Below are positions 36,796 through 50,335 of a stretch of 64,000 nucleotides of DNA, in pieces; the first letter of the stretch is position 1, and every line of letters begins with the position of its first letter. The stretch comes from Takakia lepidozioides (taxonomy: Eukaryota; Streptophyta; Takakiopsida; Takakiales; Takakiaceae), in the NCBI GenBank assembly GCA_030704615.1, contig CM060732.1:52557053-52621052 (forward strand). The letters are read 5' to 3'. The notes below the pieces were generated by a model, which saw only the letters and a program-made list of their open reading frames with translations, was not told where the DNA came from and ran no database searches. The translations under genes and the position numbers were made by a program.

Positions 36796-39700
36796 ATGCG
36801 GACACGTAAAGTTGCAAGGAGAGGCGGGAGAGGACGTGGACGAACAGCAAGTGCTCCCCTACAGACGGAGGTTGTAAACCGTGAACCAGAGGTAGAAGCT
36901 TCATCGTCTGAACAAGTAAGCGGCTCTCCTCTTTCTCTGCCAGTGAAGGTTGAGCCAGATTCTGAGCCAGCTTTGGTCGATTCTCAGGCACCGATACCGG
37001 CTGTAGATGTGAAACCTGACGTCGAGGTTATTGTGAAGACAGTGGAGGTGACCAACGTCGAAGTGGATGTGAAGACTGAACCGTTAGCTGCAGATGCTGG
37101 CGAGGTCATTGTTGAGTCAGTGGAAGTGGAGACGGTTGTTACTTCCTTGGAGTTGAAATTTGAACCTAAACCCTCGGATGCTGATCTTGTCCCTAGTAAC
37201 GGTCAACCTGTTACCCTGCCAGATGATTCACCGATCGGGCCACGAAGCGATATTGCGCCCATAGCTGAGGATACAGAAGCTGTAAGCAATGGTTTGGAAG
37301 GACAAGTTTTTGATCTTAATGCTTCTGCCGACGTTGACGATGCCTCTCTTGTAATTAAGCAAGAAGGGTCTCCGGAGATGGGGAATGCAGAAGGAAAAAC
37401 CGCTCTATCTATGGAGGCAGAACCTGCGACGGTGTCTCCGGAGCCGGTGGTAGAAACCGCACAATCTACGGAGGCAGAATCTGCAGTAGTGTCTCTTGAC
37501 CCGGTAGTAGAGAGTCAATTGGTTGGAGGCCAAGAACTCGAGGCTGCTGCTGTTGAAATTAATATCGAAGCTGGAAAAGTCGATGCAGTTGAGGAGAAGG
37601 GTGAGGGAGTGCAGGCTATTGCTGTTGAGAACAAATGCGAGGCTAATGAAGTCGAGATGATGGATGCAGAAGTTGAGAATCCAACTTCTAAGACAGAAGA
37701 GGTTGTGGAACTTGCTGATAAGGAAGCCATAGGTGAGGGCGAGGAAGTCACAGGTGAACACTTTCTTCCACCTGAAGTGCTAGTAAACTCTTACCACCTA
37801 ATAATGCATTGTTTTGTGGTTTACCCTTATTGCCTATTGGGCACCATGTGCCTCTTTGAAGGATCCTGTGAGCAGATAAGAGGTCTTGTGCACTGATTAC
37901 GCCCCTGGAAATGACAGCAGGAGAAAAAAATGCGGAGGATAAGGAGGATAAAGATGGTGACGTGGATGATATGGGAAAGGATATTAGTGGCGAGGGTGGT
38001 GAATACGATGCAGAGGCACAAGATTCTTTGCCAATTTCGGAGAGGCGGAAGCATAAAAGGCTTGAGGTGTTTGTAGGAGGACTAGACAAGGATACAACAG
38101 AGGAAGATTTGAAGTCGCTGTTTCAGCATGTTGGGGAAGTTGTGGAGGTGCGGCTGATGCGAAACCCACAGACCGGCAAGAATAAAGGTTATGCATTCAT
38201 TCGCTATGCTACCACAGCTATGGCCAAGCGTGCTGCTGAAGAACTGGAGCATGTAGAGGTTGGTTGCCATGCTTGCTACATTTTCAACCCTTATGTTCGT
38301 TGAATGAATTGCTAGAAGTTTTTTCGTTGTTCTTTAGTTTGTCTCTGCAAAACTGTCGCAATCAAGAACTTCAACTTACCTCCTGAGGCTTCTTTGTGGT
38401 GTTGGGTTTCTGTTAGAATTATCTTGACGTTTTCTTGTGTGCAGACCTGAATATGTTCTAGTCAGCTGTGAGAATGATAGGAATTTTTTGGGTTGGAGAG
38501 ATTGTCAGGTCTTATTTTCAAACACTCTAAACGGTTAAGATCTTTGCATTTGCCAAATTTGGTCCATGTAGTAATGATTTCTGTGGCCAATTGTCTGGCA
38601 AACCAGCTCAGGGTCTACGCAAGATTTAGCCATAATATGTTATTAGCACAGAAGTGGGAGGTCTTGTTTCAAGACAATTTGCAGCATTGCATGGTCTTTG
38701 GTGGTTTGTCACTTCATTAAATCAAGAGAGTGTGTTGCTGGCATTTTAAAAGATACGTGGGCGACCTTGTGGTGTTCTTCCGAGTGAGGAGAATGACACT
38801 TTATTTCTTGGCAATATCAGCAAGTCTTGGAAGAAGGAGCTGGTGAGTTCTTATTTGTTGCTTATTTGTCTCGTCCATTTGGGAGTTTGAAGTGAAACTT
38901 GTTTTACTGTTTAGAGTCCATTTCGGTCATTTTTAGGCAAAGAGGTCTTCCAGGGCTACATGGAAAGTGCCAAAGCTAGCATCCAATGTGCTGTAAGTTG
39001 CCCAGCGTTCAGCCGGTTTGCACTAACTTCCAGGACTTCTGGTGCAATATCTGCTGCCTTGACCATAAAAACCATGTCTCATTGAGCCTTCTAGTCATAG
39101 TTTTCTCCACAATTTGTCCTGTCCACCTACTACACACTGTTGGATGGGACAGGTCTTGGAGACATTGAGAGGATTTGGTATTGATAATGTGGAGGAGTTA
39201 ACATTGATGGAAGATCCACAACTTGAGGGAATCAACCGTGGTTTCGCTTTCATTGAATTTAATACACACAAGGAAGCATTGAAGGCTTTTCGGCGCCTTC
39301 AGCAGGCGGACGCCATTTTTGGTACCGATCGGTCTGCAAAGGTTGCTTGGGCCCAACCTTTAAATGAACCGGATGAGGATACCATGTCACAGGTATGTGA
39401 TTTTCTGATGTGTTAGGTCTCTATGTAGTTTGGTATTGTCAAGACTTTCAACTGAAGGTTGCTTCAGAGTTTTCTCTGCTGTCAAGTACTAATTTTTTAC
39501 TGGGAATGTCAAATGTCATACAGAAGAGAAGCCGCGCACAATGTCATTGTGTGTCTCAGGACATTTTGTGCTACATGGCATGATTGTTGGTATTCAATAT
39601 TGGTGATTGCCCTTCATTGAAGGTGTCTGAAGATACAGCACTTGTTATAATTGGGTGGGCACCTTGTGGTGGATTCATTGTCAATGTAAAAATAGTTATA

Positions 39701-42700
39701 CTTGTTTTTTGTTTGTGCGGGTAAGCAATATCTTAGAAATTAATCAGACGTTATCGGTGCAGGTGAAGTCGGTTTTTGTGGATGGGATGCCCCCTACATG
39801 GGATGAAGAAAAGGTGAAGGAGCATTTTGGCAAGTTTGGTGAGATAGAACGGATCGTGTTGGCCCGTAACATGTCATCTGCCAAACGGAAGGACTTCGGG
39901 TTCGTTAACTATGTGGAGCGCGAAGCTGCAATGGCATGCATTGAATCTGTGAATAACACAGAAATCGTCGATGGAGACATTAAGGTCAGTGGAAGCACGA
40001 TAATGTCTCTATTACGTCTCTGTTATGTTTTTGCGTAATGGTGAGTTTATTTGTTTGGGCAATGAGCAGCCATAGAAAACTCGTACGTGAATCACGATAT
40101 GGTTCGGATAGGGGCTAGCTGTAGCATCTGTGGAGGATGTGCTCTTCTATTCTGTGGAATCAGTAGTGCAAGTACATGTCCTGTAGTCTAATGGTCAATG
40201 GTTGGCAAGAATGTGTGTGATGTACTATGACTTCCGAAATGATGTACATGGCAAGAATCACCGAGTGTATTCTTGTATACAGAATCTGTACTCTAAAGAT
40301 AGGGGATTTTTTTCTCAATGTTGTGTTATATTCATGCAGATGAAGGTGAAGGTGATGTTGGCCAAGCCACAGGTAAAGAGCAAACCTGCTAAAGGTGGGG
40401 TGCGGGGAGGATATCCCCTTGGTTTTAGGGGTGATCATCGTGTGGGATCATCTCCAGGTCGGCCTGGAAGAGGTGGAGGTGGAGGTGGAAGTGGGCCTTA
40501 TGATGGTAAGTATCTGCCAACTCTCTGGTAGGTGCAAGAGCCCATTAAGATCAAGGAAGTACTGCTTTTGCAGCGTATGACACACAGGTTGCTTACTGAT
40601 TTCTTGTAATTGCGAAATTTTCATTCATAGGATTTGCAAAGGATTGGCATATTATTTCTTTCAATCACCTGGATCACTTCTTAGAAGATACTGATGTATT
40701 GGCAATTGTTGGTCTTACTCTCAGCAGCCGTCTGGGGTGGGGGAGCTCGCTTTGACAACTATGGAAGGTTTGGCGGTCCACGTGAAAGAGGAATTGGAGG
40801 TGGTGCTGGGGCTGGGATGAGAGCAGACAGGAGGAATCGGCGGGGTGGAAAACGAAATTTTGATGATGTTGATTCAAGCTATCAGATGCTACGGGTCATG
40901 CGGGACCAAGCAACAGAGGATGAGCTCCCATCAGCTGTTGGATCAGAAGAAATTTCCCCACGTCCTTCAGACACACCTGAGCTGGTGCCAATGGTGACTG
41001 AGGGGGACACCGAAAACACTGCCACTGGTGAGTCAGGAGCAGACCAGACAATTCCAATAGTCGGTGAGATAGTGACAAAACCCACTCTGGACAAATTTGA
41101 GTGCACAATGTGTGGGTTTGGGTCGGATGTTGAAGAAGAGTATGATGCCCATGTGAAAACCCGAGTCCACAAGGTCATTGAGGGGCTACGAAGGGACCAG
41201 AAGTTACACAACAAGACTCCTCTTTCTCTGTTGCATGAATATGCTTCCCGTAATCACTGTGAGGTTAACTATGAGACCAAATCAGAAACCAACGGTCCAT
41301 TTGAGGTTGTTGCAACTATCGGAGGTGCGGCAGGGGGTGCCTCTGGACCACCTACAAAGGGATTTGGTGCAGGACGGAATAAGGCTAGAGCTAAGCAAAT
41401 GGCAGCTGCTGATGCACTCGAGAAAATAATGGAGAAAGTGCCAGAGTCGGAATTCACAAAACCAGGCCAGTCCAGACAGCGGTTTGGTGATCGTGATCGC
41501 CCTGGGCGGAAAGGTAAGGGTGGAGGAGGAGGGGGTGGGGGAGGATCATATCGTTCTTCTCGTGGTCGTGCTGCTGAAGATTGGCGTTCAGTGGCTGAAG
41601 CCTACAATACATCCTATGTTGGCATCGGGAACTATGGCCTAGGGTCGGGGAGAAACAGGCGATATAGTGGAAACGACAATCATAACCTTTACTTTGGTGG
41701 CGGTGGGGGTGGGGGTTACCCCAGCAACCCGAATACGATACCTCTGAGTGGGTACAACTCTGAGTTTGTTCCGCGCGGGGGAGGTGGCCGAGGTGGGTAC
41801 GGGGATAGGCATGGTGGGCGGGGTGGGGGAGGAGGATATGCAGGGGGATTCCGAGGTGCCCACGGTCGAGGAAGTCTACCCAGCCAGTCAGAAACGTATG
41901 CTGAGCGCTATGAGAGACTCCAAGGTGGACGGGGATATGGTGGTGGTTATGGGGGCCGGGATCATATGGGAGGTGGAGGTGGTGGATATGGAGGCCGGGA
42001 CCTTATTGGAGGGGGTGGTGGCTATGTTGGCCGTGACCTTCCACCTGTCACTCTGGGGTATGGGGGCCGTGATGGGCCAGCACAAGGAGGATATGGCGGT
42101 CCCATCCGGGAATACGGGGAGGCTCCAGGATTGAAGCGTCCGTACGCTGCCATGGTACTTACTCTCTCTCTGTCTCTCGCTCAATTACAAGTTGTGTTGG
42201 CCCCAGAAATGGCTGCTGATGAGGATGCTCACAGTTAAAGCACTGCAGTTGCCATCCTATACCATTTGGACATGGTCTTGGGCTGTGTTTGGCAAGTTAT
42301 TTTGTTCTGTTAGGCTGATGTTTATAATCAAATTTTATGGTGTTTCTGACAATCTGTGAGAGTTGTCCTGTCAATCTGGTACTTGGATTGTTTGCTGCAT
42401 TTTTCCCGGAGGGCTTTCTGGAATGGAATTGTATGATTTTGAACACTCTCACTGAACTAATAGTCCTCCATATTTCCCTACTGAATGCCCGAAGTTGTGG
42501 TTGGTCTTGCAGGAGGATGAAGCCAGATATCATGAGGCCTCACAAAGAGGACTTCCTCGTGCTCGCTTAGAAGCTCCTGAGCCTGTCCCTATTGCACCAG
42601 TAGGTGGTGCCCAGTACTCCACCCAGTACGCTGGTGCCCAGTATGCAGAGGCTACCAGGTCTGATTCTTGTCTCTAGAAATACCATCTAGAGGTGCTCGG

Positions 42701-44218
42701 ATGTAGATATTCCATTTTCTCCTTTCAACATGTCCACAGGTGTGCATTAAGCAAATGTAAGCTGAGGCTTCCATTTTATTGGTTTCAGAAATTGGCATAA
42801 CCATTAGGCTGACAGTTTGACATTTTTTGTCTTCTCTGGAAGTAGGGCTCCTGTTGGGCGCCCCCCACAACAGCAGCAACAGCAGCAGCAGCAACAGTAC
42901 AATGCCTATGCACAACCACAAGGGGTTGGTGTTAGCCATAGTGTTGGCCAAACACAGCATGTTGCGTCCCAGCAAGCAGCCATGCCTGGGTCTATGGTTG
43001 GAGGACAGGCTCAGGGGGGAACTCCTTACTCAATCTATGATGCAGCACCTCAGCAGAGTGTTGGGGTTCCAACTAGTAATACCCTTTGACATAAGCCTTT
43101 GAACTTTCAATACTTCCATGTTAATTCCTATATATATGCATATATATATCACATATACACATAGATTGAGCTGGAAGGTTTCACCTACTGTCAGGTATAT
43201 GCACTTAGGTGTAGCTCATCAAAGTGCTTGCCATCTGCCATCTGTCTTGAGAAAATCAGCTATCCACATCTTTTGGGGGTTATTGTAGTTAGATCACATG
43301 GTCTAAGAGAGGTGAAAACCTTCTTATCTCACATGTTAGAGGCATATCCTTTAGTAATGTGTCACGCAGGGGGTGTACATATGTTGCTTGTTTGCCAACG
43401 TTTGGTGGGAGAGGTGAGGGTGGGTATGCGCTACTCATATCTTGTACTCTGGCTTTATGTACCTGCAGATTCTCTCGGGAATGCTGGGGTGGCTTCGAAC
43501 CCCACCAGTCATATCTATGGAACAGGCTATAGTACGGGCGCTCACAACTATACCACGGGCTATTCTGTTGGCCAAGAGTACATGGGAGCTGCTGCTGCGC
43601 CTCAAGAGGTGAGTTGGAACCCCTACAAACGGGGGAAGCAAATTATTTGTCAAAACAAACATTTTTTTCAATGTGAAGGCTGTCTTGAATATAAGAGAGA
43701 GAGCCTTGACATGTTTGTCTTTCTACTTTGAGTAGACTGGAAATTTTATGGTCTGTAATTGAGAGGAATCAAGTTTGAGTTTCCCAGCTGTAAAGGCTTG
43801 CATCAGACGCTGGACAGGTTATTGAACATTTTTTTGTTATTGAAATCCTGTTCTGCAATTTTTGATTGGTCAGATTGTTTTGTGCTAATGTTTCAGCAAC
43901 ATCTGTATCTGTATACCTTCTCTTATCTGGTATTAAAGGAAGCCTGTGAATCTAGACGAGTGCCATTCTGAACTCCTAGGTGGGTAAATTTACCTCTTGT
44001 ACTAGACTCCTCTCATGTCACCTGGACATCTTTCAGTTGATACTCTTGCATATCACTTAGATTGATGTTGTCATTCTGTGTGTCAGATGACTGCAGCAAC
44101 CTCATATGCAACACAATCTGCATATCAAGCACAGTATGGGGTGATGTCACAGCAAGCCCCTTCAACAGCTGGTGGATACCCCCTCCCAGGAACTGGCCAG
44201 CAGAACACCTATTACTGA
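36796..44218 (+). CDS. SYNCRIP/hnRNP Q-like RNA-binding protein with three RRMs, zinc finger and dsRNA-binding domain
   Basis: Eleven exons: 36796-37753, 37918-38258, 38753-38842, 39153-39392, 39763-39984, 40340-40505, 40725-42154, 42513-42658, 42846-43075, 43469-43608 and 44087-44218. They total 1,364 residues with agreeing phases. The N-terminal 320 residues are acidic, rich in Val, Glu and Ala. Three RRMs follow, with RNP pairs VFVGGL/KGYAFIRY, LFLGNI/RGFAFIEF and VFVDGM/KDFGFVNY, in the tandem order of SYNCRIP/hnRNP R proteins. Next come a C2H2-like finger (CTMCGFGSDVEEEYDAH...H), a double-stranded RNA-binding domain (TPLSLLHEYASRNHCEVNYE ... KARAKQMAAADALEKI), long RGG/GGY-rich stretches, and a Gln-rich prion-like tail with a poly-Q run. 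It is probably a nuclear or cytoplasmic mRNA-binding protein. Two acceptors (exons 2 and 7) have equally good sites 3 bp apart. Confidence 0.85.
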
Positions 44219-47069
44219 GGTTCATGCAGGTTTCTTCTTTGGAAAGCTCTCATATCTGTTTGAGTGTTTGCATCTCTGCTGCTAATTGAATAACACAATT
44301 CGTTTAAGCTAGTGTGGATGTTGGGTCTCATTTGAAGAGTTAAGTGTGTCAGTGGATTGAAAATTGGTGCGTACATCGGAGTCAACGTAGGGTGGATTCA
44401 GTCAACCTGGTTACTTTTTTGGTGCGTGCCCGCTTGTTGGGTATTGCGGTAAAGCTTCCAGATGACACCCCTCAACCAGGGTTAGTTGTCTGGTCTGTGG
44501 TTGATGCAGCTCGTCCTCACCACCTGCATCTGGGAGATACATCATCTAAGTTTTGTTGCTCTCGTGAAAGCTTTATACATGCAAGGAATATGCTTCCAAC
44601 ACGTTAAAAGTACAGTGTATTGGTTGCAATTTACCTTTACTTCAAAGTTATAAACTTACAGTAAAAAGTACTGCTCCTTACTTATGCATCTATTCGTGAT
44701 ACAGATTGATTTCTTTGTTGGGATGGGTTTGCCTCCAGTCTTGTGCTGGCTCAAACCCATGCCCTGAAGACACAGGGCAGCATCTGAGGGGTGCCAGGTT
44801 TCTGGGCCCGCCATAGGCAGCCAACTGGAGAAATTTGAAAACTGTGGTTGCCGTGGAATCTGATTCGCAGAAGTATATGGTGAAGGCTGAAGGGAAGAAA
44901 GAGTGAGAGATGATGATGATGTTCGTCTTGGCAAAACCATGGCAAACTCCATGGCAAATCATATCATGGGAACTATGTAAGAGTTGTGGCTGTACCATGC
45001 GGTGCCTACACTAAAACCTGGAAGAGAATCTGGCCAGTTCAAATCAAATTTCTGGGTCCCAGGCATGGCATTGGGGCAGCCACTTGACAGGTGCTTCGTC
45101 TCTCCGAAAGATGCAGTGGGTGACGGAGGACAGAGAGAGAGTCTGAATGCCATTTGAGTTAAACTGGGTGTGTCAGGGCACGCTAAGTAGTGGTGCCTTT
45201 TTGTCTATGTGAGCCGGATGGCTATAGATAGCAGTTTTGTCCATTTGCCTTAGACTTGCTTCAGGCAGTTACATGCTCTCTAGGTTTCATTTAGAGGAGG
45301 TTTTGCAGACCAGAGTGAAAGATCTTCCAAATGTTTTCCTCATATTTTGCACAGCGGTCTTCGGCTGGATCAATCATAGCTTATCGCTCAGTACGAAATT
45401 GAAGCTGGTTCTGCAATGGTTTGGGAGTAGTTTCAGCATGTAGGATGTTGGCTTCTTGGACCAGGATACAATGCGATATGACCCCTCTTGAAATGTAAGA
45501 GGCCAAATTCTTGCCACTTCATTGAACCCGCTTACAGTAGGGCAGATGAGGTGAAAGTTTAGCCATTATGGAAGTTGAACAAATATAGGCATTTGGCACT
45601 CAACCGCTGTAACCCATGGGGGTGTGAAATGGAACTTGGCCAAGCAATCGGTCAAGCTGCTCGTTACAAGTGAAACCTGCTAAACGCAGCTTATTTAGCT
45701 TCTTGCTTCAGTGGTCTTTGTCCTGGTCATTGTGAATTGTTTTGAAGCTCTTATGCTCTGAGAGATGCAACTTTGGGCATTTGCCAGAGAGCATTTCCTC
45801 ATGATTATAAGGGTCTTGTTTCTCACTTTGAGCCACTTCATTTACTTCAGTCTGATCAATACTGCTTCTTGTGAATTAAATATAGTTTGTAAGGATTATT
45901 GTGAGGTTTCAGAGTTTTTTCAATTTGTTGTAGCCCTTGTGTCTGAGAACAGGTCTTCCTTCCTTTATCATACTACATAAATGATCTGAGTGTAGATGAG
46001 TGCTATTCTGAGCAATTTGACAGTTACCTTCAACTATCGTTGAATGAAATTGGGATGTTCTCAGAGACTGCCCATTCCCTATTGCAATTTCAGAAGAAGA
46101 TATCCAAGGGCTTTTGCTGGGGTGCCAAAGCAATGCCACTGTAATACTCATTTTGACTCTTTTGCTCTCCTTGTCCATCATTGAGCAAATCAAAATGTAT
46201 TGTGATGGACATTCAAATTGATTGAATTTGCATGCCCAAGTCCTTGCCATATTGACTCAGCAGCAGATGAGTAAATCTTGGCCCCCCTACAGCTTCCAGA
46301 CGTGTGAAGGAGGGATCTGCAAGCCCTGGTGGCAGTTGAGATATTGTTGAGATGACCATTATGTTTGAGTTGAAGTATCGTTTGCATGGGTGAGTGGGAC
46401 GATAGCCCATGGCCAGAAAGAGGGAAGCTCAGTTGTTATTTGGATCTTGTCTTTCTGTTCACGGGGCAGGTCGGTAATCCCGTTGCTTTAAATAACAAAT
46501 GGGGCTCTTAAGGCAGCAATGAAAAGATTTCTTTCCTATGCCTGTGATGTGATCAGAGTGTGTTACTAATTCATGTCTGAAGTGCCTACGTGCAGGTCTG
46601 GGTGTGATGATATGGGGTTGATAGTGAAGTGCCGTCCAGTTCTGTGCTGGTCTGTCATGGTAACTTCAAGATCTGGGGTTGCTGTTTCAGGCATTACAAG
46701 GTTACTGGAGCACGCAGTCATACAAAGGCGGCTATGTTGTGTTCACATAATTCTTCAAATGGTGAGGTATGTTTGGCTATTAAACTCTGAGCCTCAAATG
46801 CAGAGAATTCATGCATCTGTTATTGGTGTGGGTGAACACAATCAAGGGCGAAACCCTCAAAGAGTAGATACGAGAAAGTTCTGCGTTTGTGAACCACGTT
46901 GTTGTTCAATGTGAAAGTTCTCGCTACTTGTTTTCCCTTACTTTCACCTAGGGCCACCTCTCTTCTCTCTCTCTCTTTGTGCTTTGTCCAATTCAGTGGC
47001 AGGGTCTACAGCCACAAGGTACTGTATGCAGTTTCTTAAGGAGTACATCTCTACTTGCATCTGCCGCCA
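44219..47069. other. stretch without a recognised gene
   Basis: Downstream of the RRM gene. Short frames exist on both strands, including Ser-rich ones on the minus strand at 44656-45153, but none shows a known motif or a convincing set of splice sites. Part of this must be the 3' untranslated region. Confidence 0.35.
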
Positions 47070-47917
47070 TGGTTAAAGGGCTCTCTCGAAAATCTGGAAG
47101 GCCAGACTCAACTTCATTCAGAAAGGTAAGTGCCATAGAGCCTTCCCCTGTGGTAGAGGGGGACCTTCTGCTGTCCACTACTTCATTTGTCTTTGAAAGT
47201 GCTTTGAATCTTATAGCTGTGGGTAGAGGAGAATGCTAAGCTGTGACGGTTCTGTTCTGTAGGCATGAAGTTTGATGAGGGTTGGTTGTTCCATCCAGGG
47301 TTCTGAGTTTGTCTTGACCAATGGTGTTGTTGAGTGTTAGAGTTGCTTGTGCTTTGGACACCACATCTGCTTACCTATGTCACCGGTGCTTGTCACTAAC
47401 TCACATGTCTCTGAGATGTGGATTATCCTGATCTTGATGGCCTGTCCAAAGCCCTATTACGGTGTTTTATGGACAATTTTGATCCTTTTTTGTTCCACCT
47501 TAGACTCTGTTCCCCCAGTACACCTTGGATTTGAGTCGGGTTTTTTCCGAGATGGGAGGTTTCTTGGGTTGTTTTATGAATTTTGCACGATTGCCAGGAT
47601 TGTTTTCGATTGCTTTCTGACTGTTCTTGGGAGCCAAGACCCGGTGGTCACTCACAGCGCAATGACGGAATCAAATGGTTGACTCTCAATTCAATTTGGG
47701 TAATACCCACCATCTTTGCGGACTCTTTTCTATGGTAAATGCAGGCTAAAACTACAATCAATAACCCTGCAACTGGGCTGTTGAGTTTGCATGTGGACAA
47801 GTGCGTCTGTGAGCGTCTTAGTGGCAGTTGCGGGAAAATAAGATTATACCTGCAACTGAGCTTGGGGGATAAACTAAACCCTGGTGGGTGCGAACCCCAC
47901 GAGAGGCTCAGGAAGGT
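47070..47917 (+). CDS. possible two-exon small gene, family unknown
   Basis: Exon-like piece 47070-47125 starts MVKGLSRKSGRPDSTSFRK and ends at a good donor (AAAG/GTAAGT). A second piece from about 47745 to 47917 starts after an acceptor (AATGCAG) and reads AKTTINNPATGLLSLHVDK, ending at a possible donor (AAG/GTACAG). The two join in phase. No motif is recognised and further exons were not found, so this may be chance. Confidence 0.22.
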
Positions 47918-49185
47918 ACAGGGTATTTGACAGTAAGGCTTTGGCAAGCCAACGGTTGCAGTTAACAGCAAGAGTACTTTCTTTTCTTTTCTCAAGGTGT
48001 ATGAGTTAGATCAGGCTTATCTACGTATTGGTTGTTTCTTATATTTTCCCGTTTAAGGCATTAGGTAGTTTTCGAAGTTTTGTTTCTACCAGTTAAAATG
48101 CTCCACATATATTCTCCTCGTCGCCACTCCATTCTGTAGGTGTTTCTTTGATTAGCCAAGGATTGTAATGTGTCAATGGAATGGGAGCAAATTTTGCACA
48201 CTGCGTTTTCATTTGTGTTGATTGTTCACTACAAAGTGAAATCCTGAATGTAAGTCCAGTCTATTGTTAGGAAGTGAAGCTTTGTGACAGGTTCTAATCT
48301 AAGATGTAAGATCTACGTAAGTGACAAGATGAATGCTTCTGCATGCTGATTGATGTCTTCACTCTCAGGAGTTGCTAAGTTGCTAAAAGCTGAAGCTATT
48401 TGGTGCCCATGTATTCCAATATACAATAGGTTGTGAAGTCAGGACTCCCACTTATGTGTTGCTTATACAGGAGTAAGTCTGTCTTGCTACTTTGGACACG
48501 GTTGCCTGATGGGGATTTGTGGATAGTTGAAATTTGAATATGTTTCCCAAGCGATGACTTTTAAGTCATAGTCAGTGAATGCTGTATGTTGACTCTTCAG
48601 TCGGGTGAAGTTGGAGCACTGTCATGGTTGGTTCTTGATTGAGCTTTATTGCTTGAACTGCCCAGTTCAATGAAAGCTTGGTTGGGCTCCAGAATGCACA
48701 GTTTCAGTTTCAAAATGCAGATAACTTTTGGAGCCTAATACTGGCCTTTCTGGAGATGGTTAAGGTCTGTGCCACCTCCTTCCTTGTATATGTGCCCAAA
48801 TTGAGCATTGCTTTGTGTCGAGAATGCATGTCTGTTGGGTTGCCATTGTGTCTGACCTTCTCAAGCTGTTACGGATGTCCTTTTCTACAATGTAGTATAT
48901 GTTAGACCTTGCTGGTACATCGTAAACTTGACTTGTTGAATTGGCTCTTACACAACACAATAAAAAATTGCGGGACCTTGTCCTCACGCAAGTGTCAGCC
49001 AGCTGATATTGGAGCTACGATGTAAATGTGCATTTGTCCGAGACTCACTGTCACTCTACCTCACTTCATGGAAAGGCACAGGACACAAGTTGCAGGACAT
49101 GAACATTGACTGCAAACAAGAGCGCTGCCCAAATAGAATAAATGACGTAAAGTTAAGAAGTAGGCTCCAAATGTGTTGTGGATAG
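47918..49185. other. intergenic stretch
   Basis: No gene or RNA recognised. Confidence 0.4.
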
Positions 49186-49903
49186 TACCGCACTGACCTA
49201 GCTTATTAGGCAATAATTAATTCAAAATCAAGTGCCTAATTAAATTTAGAACATTTTTGGAATGTGCTTAAAACTTGGAAAATTTTCCTGAGAAGTGCCT
49301 AATTGCTCGAAAATTGTGAAAAACACCAAAATGTCCAAATATGTGGAAAAATGCCTAAATTGTATTATTTAAAGTCCCAAAAAATGGCAAAAATGCCTGC
49401 AATATATAATTTCATGTCCACCCAACTTTCAAAGCGCCTTGCAACTATCTCATGCAACTCATGTGAATCTTCTAAATTTGAGAGAATGTTAAGGTGAGGA
49501 ACATCATCATCCTCGATATGCATGTTTGCAAGACATGGGCTCATGCTCTCAATGACACTTCCATCAAGGTAGACATCAGGAATATCCTCCATAGATATCG
49601 TTCCACTTGGGTGTCTAGGTTTGAAAACAAAGAAGATGTAAAATTGGCTGTCATTGCCTCGCATCTTGAAATGCTCGTGAAATTCCACAAAGTCTCCTAC
49701 CTAAACAATTACCTAAACAATAGTTTTTGAGGGAGGTCAAATATAATTGTTCATTATTATCCAAGTTGACTGTAATATATGCCTAAAGTTTGGAAATTAC
49801 CTAGGTGAGGGGCCTAAATAATAAAAACGAATCTGCCTAGTAATATTTTATTTTTATTAATTATTAGGCGCGGAAGTGCCTAATAAGCTAGGTCCGTACG
49901 GTA
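49186..49903. mobile_element. 718-bp element with 27-bp terminal inverted repeats
   Basis: The left end starts TACCGCACTGACCTAGC and runs to TTATTAGGCA (49186-49212). The right end, read on the other strand, starts TACCGTACGGACCTAGC and runs to TTATTAGGCA (49903-49877). Two mismatches occur in 27 bp. Similarity extends inward (AATAATTAATT) after an 11-bp gap. The flanks (GTGGATAG / GTTGAAGT) show no clear target-site duplication. A 107-codon minus-strand frame at 49365-49688 lies inside and may be captured sequence. It is a non-autonomous DNA transposon of unknown superfamily. Confidence 0.75.
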
Positions 49904-49966
49904 GTTGAAGTGGAGGGTCTTTTTTAATCATGAGAACTACAATGGTTAGGTAATCGATACTCAATC

Positions 49967-50335
49967 AACAGTCGGTAGCTCAGTTGGTTAGTGCACTGAG
50001 TACCACCCAGATGATTCTGGGGTCAAATCCTGCTACTTTGATGGGTGTGGTATCCTCTTCTCCCCCTTCCCTTGGGCGGTGTCCCATATTTGGACGCCTT
50101 CATGGCGAGGTTACTGTGAAAGAGGGGGCCTTGGATTAGATCCACAAGTGGGAAGGTGATGCCGTCAAGGTTTGGGCGGTTACCCTGGTGGCCCCATGGC
50201 AAAAACCTCTTGACTTCTCCCAAGCTCCACTAGAAAAGAGTGTATTAGTGGGCATGGTGGTTGCAAAGCTCTGTTGAGCTGCAAATTAGTCTGAGCCCTC
50301 TTCCTCTTTTTACTCTTCTTGTGCTCTTCTCATGG
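49967..50335 (+). mobile_element. tRNA-derived SINE candidate
   Basis: A tRNA-like head has an A-box (TAGCTCAGTTGG, 49976-49987) and a B-box (GGGTCAAATCC, 50020-50030) at the spacing of an internal pol III promoter. The acceptor stem does not pair well, so it is not a working tRNA. The body is unrelated sequence ending in a pyrimidine-rich stretch near 50310-50335. The right end is a guess. Confidence 0.45.

Noticed and set aside
44656-45153. Ser-rich minus-strand frames that could be a plastid-targeted protein
   Set aside because: No domain, no conserved core and no convincing splice plan.
49971-50040. A functional tRNA gene
   Set aside because: Only the pol III boxes fit. The acceptor and T stems do not pair properly, so a SINE head is the better reading.
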